Positions 1 through 14,488 of a DNA stretch of 64,000 nucleotides are shown piece by piece. Position numbers and translations under genes: made by a program. The notes beneath the pieces are model-generated. The model saw only the letters and a program-made list of their open reading frames with translations, did not search any database and was not told the origin of the DNA. The DNA is from Fistulifera solaris (taxonomy: Eukaryota > Bacillariophyta > Bacillariophyceae > Naviculales > Stauroneidaceae). Numbering within the stretch: the first letter of the stretch is position 1; each line of letters starts with the position of its first letter. The DNA is taken from assembly GCA_030295235.1 (NCBI GenBank), contig AP026149.1, forward strand, positions 62,001-126,000. The letters are read 5' to 3'.

Positions 1-1704
1 ACCGTGCACAACAACGCTCGCCCAAGTTACCGGTTTACTACTTTCATCGGCGATCTTTTTTCGCCACGGCATCGGCGTGTTCTCTACTTACGATCTCGCC
101 GCATGCCTCCGCTAAGTAATCATCCTCCTGAATCACATCCGCGTTTCCCTCACTGTCCGAAACGTGTTCGGTTCGATTATTACCAACAATTGACATTCCA
201 ATAAAATTTCTTTGACGCACACACTTTTCAATAATTTGGAAGAAATCATCCATCATTATTGTTAGGACACAGCTATCCCTTTTTGGTACGGAACATGAAT
301 AAAAACAATGTTATTGAGCCAAGGAAACGCTTCCATTGCAGCAACAACCTATTTTCGAAGCGTTTCAACGAAGCTGGTCAAAATGTTGCTTTCTGCCACT
401 GGCGATGATGGCATGGCTGTTATGTTGGATTCACACGATTTTGTGATTTGGCCAGCGACTTCGTCGAAGAGAAAGGTAAGTCATCAACGAAGATTATCAA
501 CAAGAACTTTAGATTGTTAATAACATAACTGTACTATAATCATTGTTTTATTTACTTATCACTATTGTTGTTGTTCAATTCCGATAGCGACCCATCCGAC
601 AAACATCCGGCTCAAAGGAAAGCAAACGGCAAAACAATTGACCTTTAAGGGCATCCATCGACAGCCTCTGACAAAGCAGTCAACCCATCAGTCCGAAAGC
701 CTATAAAATGGCGAGCAAATGCATCAAGGAACTGAATCACAGTTGCACGACCGGTCAAACCAATCGCACAACGACGCCATGAAGCGATGGTAACTCTTAC
801 CGCGTCGGATGTCGCGATCAAATAGCCAAAGAACAAAGCAAATGCAAGGGAAGGAAATACAATCAAACGATAGCATTGAAAGATTTATAAAAACAATTGC
901 AAAACAAACATTATCCACAACGACCCCTGGGTGACAATTATGAGACGACCAAATGATGGAGCCGACGGAGAATCATGACGAAGATTGTTTTTGAATTTTA
1001 TGTTGTATACGTTCCGTTGTCCGCAATTGCGTAGGATAAGTAAGACGAAATAATAAATAATGAAGTTATGGAGGAATGATTGTTTTGCGGATCGGAATGT
1101 CAAATTGGCGCCAATTAATCAGTGGGGTTTGAATGCCGGATGGTACGATGGAAGCGATTCGGTTAGGACTGGAACATCGTCACCCAGCTTCCTTCGTACG
1201 TTGACGAACGACTGGAACATCGTCACCCAGCTTCCTTCGTACGTTGACGAACGATGGATTGGGGGTACAGCTGTTTGCTTCCGGTCACTAACCTGTGTAA
1301 AATTCGTAGAAAATGTACCTGATGGTACAAAATCTACGTGCCATTTTCGAGTAGGAGCTAAGTCTTCATGACGAAAGTCCATGATTTGACTGAAAAATCA
1401 TTTGTTTCAGAAAATAAATTTTATCATGCTGACACTAATCATTGTTGACAGCAATTTCTTGTAATCAATTCTTTTAAAACCTACCCTTTTTTTGAACAAA
1501 TGGTCTGTTTCATAATCACTCTCAGTCCCGAGTCAGTCACGCATCGTCACACAACCGGAAGACTCCTCCTTTTCGCGCAAAATCTCGCTCTTCTTGCAAC
1601 ATGCCCTCATTAACATTCTTGTTCAAGTTTCTGCATTTTTAGCAAATGTCATGATAAAGTAAGTTTGAATTACATGCAATTGGTACACCCTGTGAGCGCT
1701 GAAT
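1..1704. other. Gene-poor left flank
   Basis: No gene that I can support. Short open frames occur on both strands but have no recognisable domain. A 43-bp tandem duplication lies at 1168-1253. A stretch near 1533-1552 (agtcagtcacgcatcgtcac) weakly resembles the arm at 5167-5179 read in reverse and could be the worn far end of the neighbouring transposon, but the match is too poor to rely on. Confidence 0.5.
1168..1253. repeat. 43-bp tandem duplication, two copies
   Basis: Bases 1168-1210 and 1211-1253 are the same 43-base sequence, beginning actggaacatcgtcaccc and ending gacgaacg. The copies are identical, so the duplication is recent or maintained. It lies in non-coding DNA. Confidence 0.9.
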
Positions 1705-4700
1705 TTAGTCGGTTTCATCCTCTGTTTCGCTCTCTGACGGCAAATAATCAGGCAGCTCGAACTCGTCCGTATCGTCACTTTCGTCTTCATCATCGATTTC
1801 GTGTTCCGCAATGAGTGATAACCCCTTCTTTTTTGTTGATGTATTGTTTTTGTCAGTTGTTGTTTTTACGGCCATCTTAACAAAGCCTGCATCGAAGTCC
1901 AACGCACAGCGGTGTGTCTTGAATTTTTCATGACGCGTTCGATTTCAAAGTGCGAAATGGTGATTGTTTTCTTTCCTTTAAGCTTTCCTTGATCTCGTTT
2001 TGCTTTGTAGCGCTCTTGCACAAGTAAACGATTTATACCCAACTCTTCAAAGGGTATAGCACCATCATCGCTGTCGTTGCTGCCATCCAGTAAAGATGCG
2101 TTCTGCTCCACTTGTTCTTTCTCAAGACACAACGCCAAGTATGCCTGCATATAATACCTTGCGCGCCTGCTGAAAAGTCTCACCCGTTCCTTTGTTATTA
2201 GCTTTGTATCTAGCACATTGTGGAGGACCCTTTTGAACCCGGCTTTGCATTGTTTTTCTTGGAGAGAGGCTCTTCGATATTCATTCTTAGCAAGCTCAAG
2301 TGTACTCGATACCTTCCCCAGCAATTTCCGGCATGGTATTTTGGCGTTGTATAGACAGTAATGCCAAGTCGCTCGCCAATTGTCTCCAATTGTGTCTTTT
2401 CCCTAGCAAAATCGATGCACGATGCCATCAAATGCACCAAGGAGTATGTCTGATCGACTTCTCCATCTGTTCCAACTTTGCCAGTCACCGTATACTTTTT
2501 CAACTCTCGACAATCAATAAACCCTCGCTCCCACAAAATCTGGAGAAGACCTTTCGGTTGATTGAGCCATCCTTTGCGAGTGTTGAAGGTTGTTATTGTT
2601 GTGGCGATGTCACTTTTTTTGGGCCATGTTTTGCAATCGGGTCTTGTTTAACTTTGACAATTTCTGCTTTGTAAGAAACGGACTCTTTTCCACAAGCTTG
2701 TCTATCAGTTCCGTTTTGTTCAAATCCCTGGTTGTTTCTGTTTCCGGAATCACCGTATCGTTTTTGCAATTCTCTCTAAGATCTTTGTCAAGATAAAATG
2801 GTCCCTCATCCCCTTCCCGAAACACCATAGATTGAATCATTCCGACGTTAACCTTCCGCTCAAATGGCCCCAAAAACCCGTCTTCACTCAATATAAGAGT
2901 ATCATGCATTACTGGTTGCGATCCTCCGTACCCTTTCAGCATAAGCCCAGCATTCAAACCATCTGTGCGCTTCTTCGCATGACCCGACGAGTGATCAAAG
3001 AGAAACACGAAATGGAAGCCTTCGTTCCTGTACACATAATTGAGAACGTCAATGCAGTCCTCCATTTGGAGAACCATATGGTTATACGTCCAGTAACCTT
3101 CTTCGCCTCCAACGTCCAGCTGTATGATGAACGGCGACTGAGTTAGAACCGGCTTTAGGGTTGTTCGGGTAAATTTCGAGAGCGGCTTCTTCATCAGTGT
3201 ATGACTTTCCACTCACGCAAACAATTGATTTCAATCAAATCTTCAGCTGACAGCTCCGGCCCGCCAAACCCATCTTCTCTAGACTGGAAAGCGGATACCA
3301 TTATCGACATCCCATTAGACTTTGGTGAGATGACTCTCTTCCCATCCTTGCTTACCCACTGTTTCAAACACACAGCATATTGGGAGAATGAACTTTCATC
3401 CTGCCCGATAATCATAACTTTGGGTTTGTTCTTGTCGCGTCGCACGCTGAATGTACCCCCGTACTTTGGGTGCTTTTCCTGTGCTAACATGAAGATATAG
3501 TCGCAACAATCAACGTGAAATTCCACCCAATCAGCACTCTTCTTCTTGTAGCTGTAGCCAGTCAAGTCTTTCGGCAGTAATTCATTATCCTTCAAATAAT
3601 CGAGGCTCTTACTTATCTGGTACCAGCGGGGTGCCTGTGGCTCCCATTCGGTCAAATATTTGAGGCTGAATTGGTGGTCGGTGGATTTGTTGTGCTGGTT
3701 CTTCATGGCCGTCTCACGTAATAGGTTTTCTTGACAGTATTGTATGTAAATCCTAGCAATTTCATCCATCTATAAATTGTAGAAATGCACGGAGGGTTTT
3801 TCTCTATTTCATCTAGAATATTCCAATCAGGCGATGTTTCCCTGCTGCGAGATTCAATTGTGCTCGGCACTGGCCAAATTATATTATATGCACCAGAACT
3901 TACATCAGTCCAATACATTTGATAATGTGGATCTTCAGGATCCACTGGCGCGTATGAACATAACCGTCTATCTTTATTCGCGAAGCTTGCGCGAGTTTAC
4001 ACAGCAATCCGTTCTTTGAGTTAGATGTGACATACTCTTGCACCTTTTGAATGCTGAGATCTGCAAGGTTCTTTTCGCAAAACTGAATTATAAAGTCTTC
4101 AGCTTCAGGAAACACATCAAAAAGTTCCGGATTTCCCTTTACCTTAGCCTTGGGCTTCGGGAACCTGTCAAGAGAGCTTGAAACAACCTGTGCCATTCCA
4201 TCAAAGTGCTGGCCTTAGCAATCACCCCCACAGGATTCAACAAGTCAACAGCTAGTTGACAGCAGTCTCTCCATGATTTCTGTGGCATATTGTCAAGTGC
4301 AAAGATGTAGGCATAGCAGAGCAACTGGCATTTTGCTTTAGCCTGTGAATGGCAAACTCAGACATGGCGTGATCTTGATCGCATCCGTAAACCATGTACT
4401 TCCACCCTTCAGACTCAATAGAAACTTGACGAAGATGCCCAATGCGTCGCTGCATAACATCTTTACAGTCAATCGTTCCGTTGGCTTTATCCGCATCGGA
4501 GTAGAACAGTCTCTTTGCATTTGAACTATTCCAGTAATTAAGTTCCTTGGCAAGCTGGGCAGACTTGAATAGCTTCAAGTTCTTCATCTCGCACCACACC
4601 TACATCTTCCTCATCACCCACCATGTCATCCCTGTCAGATTTCTCTTCTCCATTGTCGACGCGGCGCCTTTGAGAGGGTTGACAATTGAGCTGGACTGTG

Positions 4701-5129
4701 CGACGCGAGTCGATCGCCGTTTGCGGCTTTCGAGGGCTTGTTTAATCACAGCAGGTGTAGGAATTGACGCATGAACTATTGATTTTGACACCATGTAAAA
4801 CCAAATGACACGCCGGTTGTTTGCGTTTTCTCCAAATGGGCACTTCATGTATTGACGAAACCGAAAAATGCCTTTTTCGTTGTCCATGTTATCACAATAA
4901 TCGAAAGTCTTTGGAATAGCTTTATTCAACAATGATCGTGTTAACTTTGTTGAACCAAGCTCTTTTCAAGTGTTGGGTGATGATCTCTCAGGATCTGAAA
5001 GAAATACTCATCACAGATCCATTTGTCTTGATAGTCAGCTAAGTCGTCACTGCAGACAAATTTGTGCCAACTTTCAGCGACTATTTTGAGAAGCCACATG
5101 TTGCGAGTCAGGCACGATATATATACCAA
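1705..5129 (-). mobile_element. Decayed DDE DNA transposon (transposase relic)
   Basis: Read on the minus strand, a chain of fragments forms one long transposase-like protein of roughly 1,000 residues. In order they are: an N-terminal region (about 5129-4250); a helix-turn-helix-like part around 3780-3850 (STIYRWMKLLGFTYNTVKKT); a DDE core with GQDESSFSQYAV near 3400 and VFLFDHSSGHAKKRTDG near 2990; a third catalytic block PKYHAG/AGEG near 2320; and an acidic tail ending at 1705. The GYWTYN...FDHSSGH...PKYHAE layout is that of a DDE transposase family common in fungi, oomycetes and other protists. At least six frame changes separate the fragments, so it is a dead copy. A 74-bp hairpin with 13-bp arms lies at 5106-5179, at its upstream edge. 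Family assignment rests on remembered motifs. Confidence 0.7.
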
Positions 5130-5179
5130 TCGACGCTAAATAAAGAGAAGAACAATATATCTTGTGATCGTGCCTGACT
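5106..5179. repeat. Inverted repeat with 13-bp arms
   Basis: The arm agtcaggcacgat at 5106-5118 is repeated in reverse complement at 5167-5179, enclosing 48 AT-rich bases. It could be a terminal inverted repeat of the adjacent transposon or a free-standing hairpin. No second copy was clearly found elsewhere in the window. Confidence 0.7.
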
Positions 5180-5254
5180 AAAGCAGTCTGCATGTGTTAT
5201 CGGCAATGTAATGATAGGATCGGCGTTGTCTAAAACAACACGAAAATTGTCGCG

Positions 5255-5512
5255 ATGGAAACGGGCGGAGGAGTTTTCGGACCGCGACTCAATTCCGTTG
5301 TGGTAGGATTCTACGAAGCCTACATGAAGTCTGGACCATTATGCAAACAGCTGTACGATATTTTGGTTAGGAACGGGCCTCAGGGTGTGCTGATTCAGAA
5401 ACTGGCTCGTAGTGGTCGCTCTGGAAGAATCATCTCGCTTTCCATAAACAATCGAATACCAGTGACAAGAAAGCCATCCAATTGCCAAAAACTAGTAGGT
5501 GGGACAGTCTGA
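5255..5512 (+). other. Unassigned 85-codon open frame before the 5.5-kb element
   Basis: An ATG-started frame with protein-like composition (GVFGPRLNSVVVGFYEAYMK early, then ILVRNGPQGVLIQKLARSG). No domain is recognised. It ends at the TGA of 5510-5512, where the repeat-bearing element begins. A second protein-like stretch (LVAIINVRKTARE) runs at about 7555-7667, just past the other side of the element. That would fit a gene split by the insertion, but the two parts cannot be joined with confidence. Confidence 0.25.
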
Positions 5513-5818
5513 CGTCATTACAAGGTACCGGTACCGTTACGGTACTTCGTACCTGGTAAGACCTTTGTTCGTTTTAGTCACAGGCTGAATCTTCCGAAAT
5601 ACCTGGTACCGTAAGGCGGAAATTGAAGCATATTTCCGTTCGGACATTCGTGGTACGTTTACTTAGAGCATTTCGAATTTTTTCGATTGCCTTTAAATTT
5701 CGCGCCTAAATATGCTAGATTTATGGCAACTTTTTGATCTAGAGTCAATCGGCCTGCGATTTCAACGGAAGCGAAGTCCTTGTTTCAAATGGTTTTCAAC
5801 GGTATATGAAACTATAGT

Positions 5819-6405
5819 TCTTCAAATACCGGTATCAGGAAATTCAATACCCCAATACCACGTAATACGGTATTGGACGGTATTGATACCGTATTGGGAT
5901 TGGCCCCCTGTCCGCCAATCCCCCCGAGGCGCCTTAGGCGCCGAGGCCCCATCTTGGTCTCCCTGAGCTCTGAAGGGGCCCGCCGGAGGCGCAGAAAAAT
6001 TGGTTAAAAGCACGTTTTAGCTTAAAAATCATAGGAAAAATGAAAATGAAAAGTTTGTTAATCCTATCAGAATTTGGTAATGATTAACTTTTGGAAGGAT
6101 GAACTTTTGCAATGAAAACTATGGGGAAGTGGGAAAAAGGCGAGGGAACGTAAAAGCGATCGATGTTCAGTTTGCGACGTCGCGATTTGCTTGGAGGGAA
6201 AATCAAAAACCTACACAACGGAAACTCAAGCCTCGCCTCGCCGCCCGCCCCAGCCCTCAGCCTCCCACCCACGCAACTCGGGATCCAGTCACACCTAATC
6301 GAGTCTTGTTTGCACCAACTTCAAATACCGGTATTGGATTTTTCAATACCTCAATACTGGTATTATACCGGTATTGTACCGTACGGTATTGCGGTATTCT
6401 AGAGC
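5819..6405. repeat. Paired ataccggtatt-rich direct repeats
   Basis: Two similar stretches, 5823-5895 and 6322-6402, both begin ttcaaataccggtat and continue with spaced caatacc and ggtatt motifs. They are in the same orientation about 500 bp apart. The DNA between contains a GC-rich near-palindrome (gaggcgccttaggcgcc, 5926-5942). The pair may be the ends of a small element nested in the larger one, or two decayed copies of a palindromic repeat. Confidence 0.5.
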
Positions 6406-6518
6406 CCGTTGAACTATATATGAAACATGTCAGACGCCCTTCTGGTTGGGAAGTTATGCCATTTTCCGTGTTAGACCCCTCATTGGTATTTCCCCCTCGC
6501 ACATCACGACGTACGACA

Positions 6519-7095
6519 TGCCGAAAAAATTTGCCCTCACCAACGAGCAAAAGATAACTATTGCTCTGGAAGCAAAGTCCTACACCTTCACTCAAAAGAG
6601 ATTGCAAGTAAGTACAACATCGCGCAATCTCAAGTGTCTCGTTGGGTCACGCAGTTTGCAAAGCTTGGATGGAAACTTCCCGGTGCGCAAAAGAAAAAGA
6701 AGTACTTGCCCGGAGGTGGTCAAAAGAGCATCTATTCAATTGAAATTCAAGAAGAAACTGTTTCCTTCATTTCCAATCTTCGCTTCTACAACTATCCGGT
6801 TACGATCAGGCGAATTGTCATCCATTTGAGGAGCAAGGCGATGATTGACGGCAGTCTTCGTGACAAGGCAAATGCAAAGCGGATCCGTCACATCTTGAAG
6901 GAGAACGGACTTGTCAGACGCAAGAAGACCACTGCTGCGCAAATCACACGAGCTTCCATCTTCATGAAGAACTGCTTCGTTGACTACACTTTAACAACAT
7001 CGCCGACCTTCAGGGCTTCTCCACAACAATTGTGCAAATGGCACTATCTTCCGTTGGAATTCACCTTCAAGCCGACCATTTCCAGGGTGAAATAA
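6519..7095 (+). pseudogene. Pogo/Tigger-like transposase fragment
   Basis: Two adjoining frames give one protein start. The first is ATG at 6519 with KFALTNEQKITIALEAKS. It shifts near 6600 into SQVSRWVTQFAKLGWKLPGA and RRIVIHLRSKAM, and then into a stretch IRHILKENGLVRRKKTTAAQ. The last block resembles the CENP-B-type DNA-binding domain of pogo/Tigger transposases (FLKRxxLSLRRxTxxxQ), preceded by a Psq-like helix-turn-helix. No DDE core follows, so only the DNA-binding part survives. It lies between the inverted repeats of the surrounding element and probably belongs to it. Confidence 0.55.
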
Positions 7096-7758
7096 GGTTC
7101 ATCTTCATTTTCTGCAACGTTTACTTCAGATTCTGTGGCAGAACGAAGGGAACCGCTGTCAGCGTCACTCATGTTTCAAGAATCGGCGTTTGTTTGTGTT
7201 TTTCGCGAAGGCTGTTGAGGTGTGTTTTTGTGAGAGGGTGTGAGAGGCGGAGGAAGAAAAGCTGCGCGCCAACCGCAAAAATAGTTTGTATACGTTTTGG
7301 TGTGCAAACGGCATTGTTTCAAAAAATTGCGCGAAATGGCGCGTACCGCTCCCCGTGTAAAAAATCACGCGATGGCAAAAAACCTCGAAGGAGCGTTCCC
7401 TAAGTGTTAGTGCCGGTTGATGTGGGGGTGTATGCTTCAATTTCCGCCCTACGGTACCGGTATTCGGTATATGTACCCGGTACCATACCAGGTAGTACCA
7501 GGTATCCCTGATCCCTGCCAATCATAAGCTGTCTCAAATTGACGTCATTCATCATTATTTCCAGAACGTTCCATTCCTCGCGCCACACGTCTGGTAGCCA
7601 TCATCAACGTCAGAAAAACAGCTAGGGAGACTTCGAAAGTCCTGGACATTGCAAATAGATTTTAGAAGGGTTGCAAAGGGAGTGAGACGTCTAGTAGCCC
7701 CTAATACTAGGAGTACTTGCAAATATGCGTGATTTAACCATTAAGTTCTTGACATACT

Positions 7759-10062
<2,304 letters not shown>

Positions 10063-10666
10063 ATTTCTTAAATCCTTCTTCTATTATTGACGTTTCAGAG
10101 TGCAGTAACAGCTAGTTCTTTTGACTTTTGAAAAACGTAAGGAGACTCTCTTGTTGTCAAGCAATTGCATTTCGGTCGTTGTCATCACATACGACCCGCA
10201 TGACGCGTTTGAGTCAGGAGAGGCCCGAAGAACGACAAGGAGTGTGTCACATTCCACTTTTTTCGCATATTGTTATGTATCATGGTACGACATGATGAGG
10301 GTTCATTCGGTTGTCGGAATGTCAAAATTCCTGATTCCAGTCTCAAAGCAGAAGCAAGTTGGTTGGGGAAGTGAAGCCGTGATACTAAACGTACTTCACA
10401 TCTGCCACGTCGACCGAGAAAGAAAGCGAGGGCAGTTGGGCGGTTGGTCTTTCGGTACAGGCCTACTCATAGTATGGAAGTTCTTCCTTTACGCGAAGAA
10501 CGTATTGTTGAGGGAAAGAAAGAAAAAAGTGCGCGACATTACCAAAATCATTTTTCCAGTGAAAAAGCCATCACATCACAAAGCTAACCATTCTCTCACA
10601 ATCTTTACTCGTCTCGCTACAAGTCGCTACAATCATCGGAAACTCTTTCAATAAGGAGCACTGCAA
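10063..10666. promoter_or_regulatory. Divergent intergenic region, FtsH copy 1 / ankyrin gene
   Basis: About 600 bp separate two divergently transcribed genes, so both promoters should lie here. An open frame on the plus strand (10121-10654) has no domain and a composition unlike its neighbours; I do not call it a gene. No specific motif can be defended. Confidence 0.4.
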
Positions 10667-11707
10667 ATGCCGAATAATGAACTTTCTTTCGAGGCGGTCG
10701 AACAAATGCTCGACGAGTTAGCTTCACTGGCGTCGGACGACGACGACGATAATGATGATTCTGCCGAATCGTCTCTCGTATCTTCGTCGTCCTCCGCTAC
10801 GGCTTCATCATCGTATCTCTCGGTCACAGACAGTGATTCTTCTACTTTGGCATGGTCCAACCACCAACATTCTGACACGGATGTTGAGGAAGAACCCTCT
10901 CTACTACTCTCGGTGATACGACAGTACTGCTGCTGTCATTTTCTGCGATTACTAATGCAGCAATTTTCCTATACAACAGAAAATAATCCTCAACAAGAGC
11001 CGCTGCTACAGCCAGAAGAAAAAGGCGACGGTATGATGGAAGCTACGTCTTCTTCGCAATGCCCGACACTAGGATCACCGAAACGAAACGCGCCGAAACG
11101 ATCTTCTTCTGCCGAAGAACGTGTCTTGGCGTTGATTCATCAACGCGAATCGGCGACCACGGGGAATGGACCAAAACCGTGGGATACTTTCCAAGCTATT
11201 GTACAAAACAAAAGAAGTGTCACCACCTGTTCTGCGAAGGAATTGCCTTCCGACTATTGGGTACCATGGAATACGGATGGATATTCGCTCGAATTGACCA
11301 AGGCCGTTCGGCAGGGTAATTTATCGTTTGTGCAATTGTATGCAAGAAATTTGCAATGCAGCAATGCGTACGGAGAAAGTATCCTCCATGTTGCCGCCCG
11401 ACGAGGCGATTTGGTTTTGTTGCAATACTTGGTAGAGCAGCGTCACATTTCGATGCGGGTTTGTTGTGAAAGCGAACGAAATGTCTTACACGACGCCTGC
11501 TGGACGAGTCGTCCTTCCTTTGCGTGTATCACCTGGTTGATGGACCATGTTCCGGAATTATTACTAGTCCAAGATGCACGGGGACGTACGCCGTTGGAAT
11601 ATGCGCCTTCGGATACGTGGGACAAATGGAATGCCTATCTTAAGGAAAATCCGCATCTGGTGTTGTTAAGCACGGACCGCTTAGAAAAGCTACGGAGGGT
11701 TGAGTGA
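10667..11707 (+). CDS. Ankyrin-repeat protein with acidic N-terminus
   Basis: Single-exon, 346 residues, ATG at 10667. The first 70 residues are Ser/Asp-rich and probably disordered. A hydrophobic, Cys-containing patch follows (IRQYCCCHFLRLLMQQ). From about residue 195 there are two to three ankyrin-type repeats: LTKAVRQGNLSFVQLYAR, SILHVAARRGDLVLLQYLVE and NVLHDACWTSRPSFACITWL, ending RGRTPLEYA. This layout is very common among diatom ankyrin proteins of unknown partner. Ankyrin repeats mediate protein binding, and no catalytic domain is seen. It is divergent from FtsH copy 1. Confidence 0.8.
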   Translation: MPNNELSFEAVEQMLDELASLASDDDDDNDDSAESSLVSSSSSATASSSYLSVTDSDSSTLAWSNHQHSDTDVEEEPSLLLSVIRQYCCCHFLRLLMQQFSYTTENNPQQEPLLQPEEKGDGMMEATSSSQCPTLGSPKRNAPKRSSSAEERVLALIHQRESATTGNGPKPWDTFQAIVQNKRSVTTCSAKELPSDYWVPWNTDGYSLELTKAVRQGNLSFVQLYARNLQCSNAYGESILHVAARRGDLVLLQYLVEQRHISMRVCCESERNVLHDACWTSRPSFACITWLMDHVPELLLVQDARGRTPLEYAPSDTWDKWNAYLKENPHLVLLSTDRLEKLRRVE

Positions 11708-13551
11708 TTAAGAAGCAATGAGAGAGGACTTAGTAATAAGTCTTACAAACACGTTTTTGCTAGCATGAAATGGAAATTATATATTAATTAAAACGGCTGA
11801 TGTTCATTCTTTGATAGAGTCTATTTATTAATTTGAGTCTACGCTAATTCCCTAGACCAACTTTCGCCAGAAGCTGTCTTTAAAATGCGGAAGCTGCAAT
11901 ATATTTCTTTCGTTTTTTTTCGTTACCAGGTACGCATGTTATCAAGCCGGTAGGCTGTCATTCCATCGTAAGAAACATGAAACACTGTACAGCTTCGTGC
12001 AGCGTTAAGGCCTCGCCTGCTCTGATTTCAGTTCGTAACGGCATCCCGTCGGCCCGCACACTTTCGTTGTTTGCGAAGAAGGAGCGTGACAGCCCACGGC
12101 CGGAGGTTGCTTCCGTCCCGTCAAACGTGCTATTCCGGTCGCGATGCACGAGCACAAATCAATGATGAGTCAAAATACCATATTTCAAAGAATCGTGTTG
12201 ACTTTGAAATATTACGGAATGTTTATCTGTTTGTGAAGCGTTTTATGTACCGGTATGCAGCTGATATGAATGATGATTCCGTATTCGGTCGTGATCGCTG
12301 CAAGTTCTTGTGAAAGCACGTGGGATCATGTGTTACTTTTATCCGAAAGGCCTCCCCACTTCCGTGTCCCTCTAAACGACTCAGTCACGTTAATGACGCC
12401 ACATATCACCTCGCCACGCACACTTCCGCCTACTTCCAAAGAGACTGTTTTGACATTTATCGCTTTCGATTGGCTCGCTGTTCTCGTTTCGGGTGGATTG
12501 CTAAAACAGTTCAATAGCCCTTTGATAGTCGTGGACAACCTGTATCTAGTCATACACTCACTATGGCAACAAGGCTTCTCCCACTTTTCCCATGATCAAA
12601 ATAGCAATGGGAATCGCTCTACAACAAGTTCAGTGAGAAAATGTAAAATGTAATAGCGAAGTAAATTTTTAGTGACTAGAAAAGTACGTAAACGGATAAA
12701 GAATAGGATGTCTCGTGTCTCAATGTTCCTTCAAACTTCAACGTTCAACGTTCAAGGGCTCTAGTCGAGCGTAGAACACGTGACGAATTCATTCTTTTGC
12801 GGCGATAGATCTTCTCCGTCAACCAGTCAACTGTGAAATAACAACTGTCCGATACTAACCGTACGGCAAAGTTCAAACTCCGTTGTACTTTGTTACCCTC
12901 AGTCGTGTCTACTCTTCTCTTTACTCCTCACTAAAACAAGACCTGCAACGATCCGACACGAAACGACTTAACAAACACATATTTCATTCGTTCGGCTTCC
13001 CTAAGAATCAAGAATCATAGAGATTACTTTAAATTACTTCGAGATGAAGTCGTGAGAGTCCCGACTCCCGACGTAGCTGTATAAGAAAAAATAATCGTCA
13101 GAATCTAATCTTAAGTCCTACGGCTCCGGCTATTCGTTGTTCCGATTACCAATAGCCTATTGTTCTACTGGGATGATGCTTCTGGACATCCTGGGTCCAA
13201 GTGTTTTTTAAGAAACAAGTCGTTCACAGTTTATTTCGCCTCTTCCTTGTTTCGAAAAGAAAGTTGTCATGCGCCTGTGTATAGTACTTCAGTAGTCCGC
13301 GTTTGATGTTCTCGGCCAACTTCTTCCTTGATAGGACACGGCAACAAGATCCTGCACTGTTCTCAATCTGTTAGTTGGGTCGCCTTTCTTGGACGTTCAC
13401 AAATAATAATAATCCGATCCCTTCATTCATTCGTTGCAGCAGACACGATACAACGACACTCAAACAGCATTCCTCATATCTTTCATCGTATAGCATAGAA
13501 TAAGAATGGAAGGCGCACTGAAAAGAACGATTCGAATGAGGAGGATCAAAG
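11708..13551. other. Long gene-free stretch
   Basis: About 1.8 kb between the ankyrin and HMG-box genes. Small open frames are present (for example 12270-12653) but have no domain and overlap on both strands, as random frames do. I see no RNA gene, repeat or element here. Confidence 0.45.
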
Positions 13552-14488
13552 ATGTCGGCTCCGCAAGAACAACAAGAAGATCCTTCCTTTTCTATCGCGG
13601 CTCCCGCCAAAAAGAAGAGAAAGAAAAGACAAAAACAAACCGAAACGGCCACTCAGTGCGTATAATCTCTTCTTCAAAGATGAGCGTCTGCGTTACCTCA
13701 AAGAGGAAGAAGAACATCCGCCGACATCGGGTCCGAAAGACAAGTTCTTGAATATGTCACGTGAAATTGGCCGCCGATGGATGAATCTTTCCAGTGAACG
13801 AAGAAAAGTATATGAAGCGTTAGCCGAAGAAGCCATGTTTCGCTATCGTGTCAGTATGGATGCCTATAAAGCCCGAAAACGACTTGAAGAAGATGCGGCG
13901 CATCAGCTATTGGCGCAACGGATTCCGACGGTTGCCGCCGCACGTACTGCGCTGCAACTACCCGATCGTGCCTTGGCCTCGGCGTCCGCCTTTCAGTCCT
14001 TGGAGCACAACAAGCCGGCGCTGGAATCCTTTCTGTTGGCAAATCACGCGAGTACACTTCCGACAGGTGCTCTGCCGATGCATATGATTCAATCGGCCGC
14101 CAGTCGCGAACTCGTTCATCGCAGTCAACAGGACTTTGCGGAAACGAATTTATTGAACTATCTATTACTGGAAAAACTGGCACAAAGTCGAGAACGGGCG
14201 GAAGATGCGACGACCATGCGATTAAATGCTTTAATGCAGGCACGAGCACCGAACGAGGAGCATCGAATGTTGCGACCCGATTCGCGGCGGTTATATGATA
14301 ACAGGATGCTTCCGACAGCACCCTCCATGGTTATGAATCAGAACCAAGCGCCAAATCACGATCTGAGAGAGCAGCGGAAACAAGAACTGCTCGAATTCGT
14401 GCGGCAACAGCAGAACCCTCAATGGATGGAGTTGTTGAACCCGGCGAATCCAACCAATCCCCATGCGAATTCTCAACGAAAACTTTGA
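13552..14488 (+). CDS. HMG-box DNA-binding protein
   Basis: An acidic/basic leader (MSAPQEQQEDPSFS..AKKKRKK) leads into an HMG box: KPKRPLSAYNLFFKDER, then SREIGRRWMNLSSERRKVYE, ending near residue 110. HMG boxes bend DNA in chromatin or act in transcription, so the protein is probably nuclear, helped by the Lys/Arg cluster. The remaining 200 residues are Gln/Asn/Met-rich without a known domain. The leader and box lie in different frames, and removing one A from the A4 run at 13624-13627 joins them. No in-frame ATG exists upstream of the box, so the 13552 start plus a run-length error is the best model. The alternative is a gene starting at the ATG of 13754, which would have lost half of the box. 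Confidence 0.78.

Larger units (their letters stand above)
5512..7545. mobile_element. Roughly 2-kb element with inverted repeats and pogo-like remnant
   Basis: A 28-base block at 5605-5632 recurs in reverse complement at 7431-7458 with one mismatch. Outside each block lie GTACC-rich palindromic stretches (5524-5610; 7451-7505) and then a tgacgtca motif (5513-5520; 7540-7547). This arrangement marks the two ends of a DNA element. Inside, at 6519-7095, are remains of a transposase with an N-terminal helix-turn-helix. The element also contains two copies of an ataccggtatt-rich repeat that look like a separate nested insertion. Exact ends and target duplication were not resolved. Confidence 0.6.

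Noticed and set aside
7555-7667. Protein-like stretch after the 5.5-kb element as the 3' part of a split gene starting at 5255
   Set aside because: No shared domain, uncertain frame, and no homologue to support joining the two.
10121-10654. 177-codon open frame between FtsH copy 1 and the ankyrin gene
   Set aside because: No domain, mixed composition, fills a divergent promoter region; likely chance.
12270-12653. 127-codon open frame in the 11.7-13.5 kb gap
   Set aside because: Overlapped by frames on the other strand, no recognisable motif.
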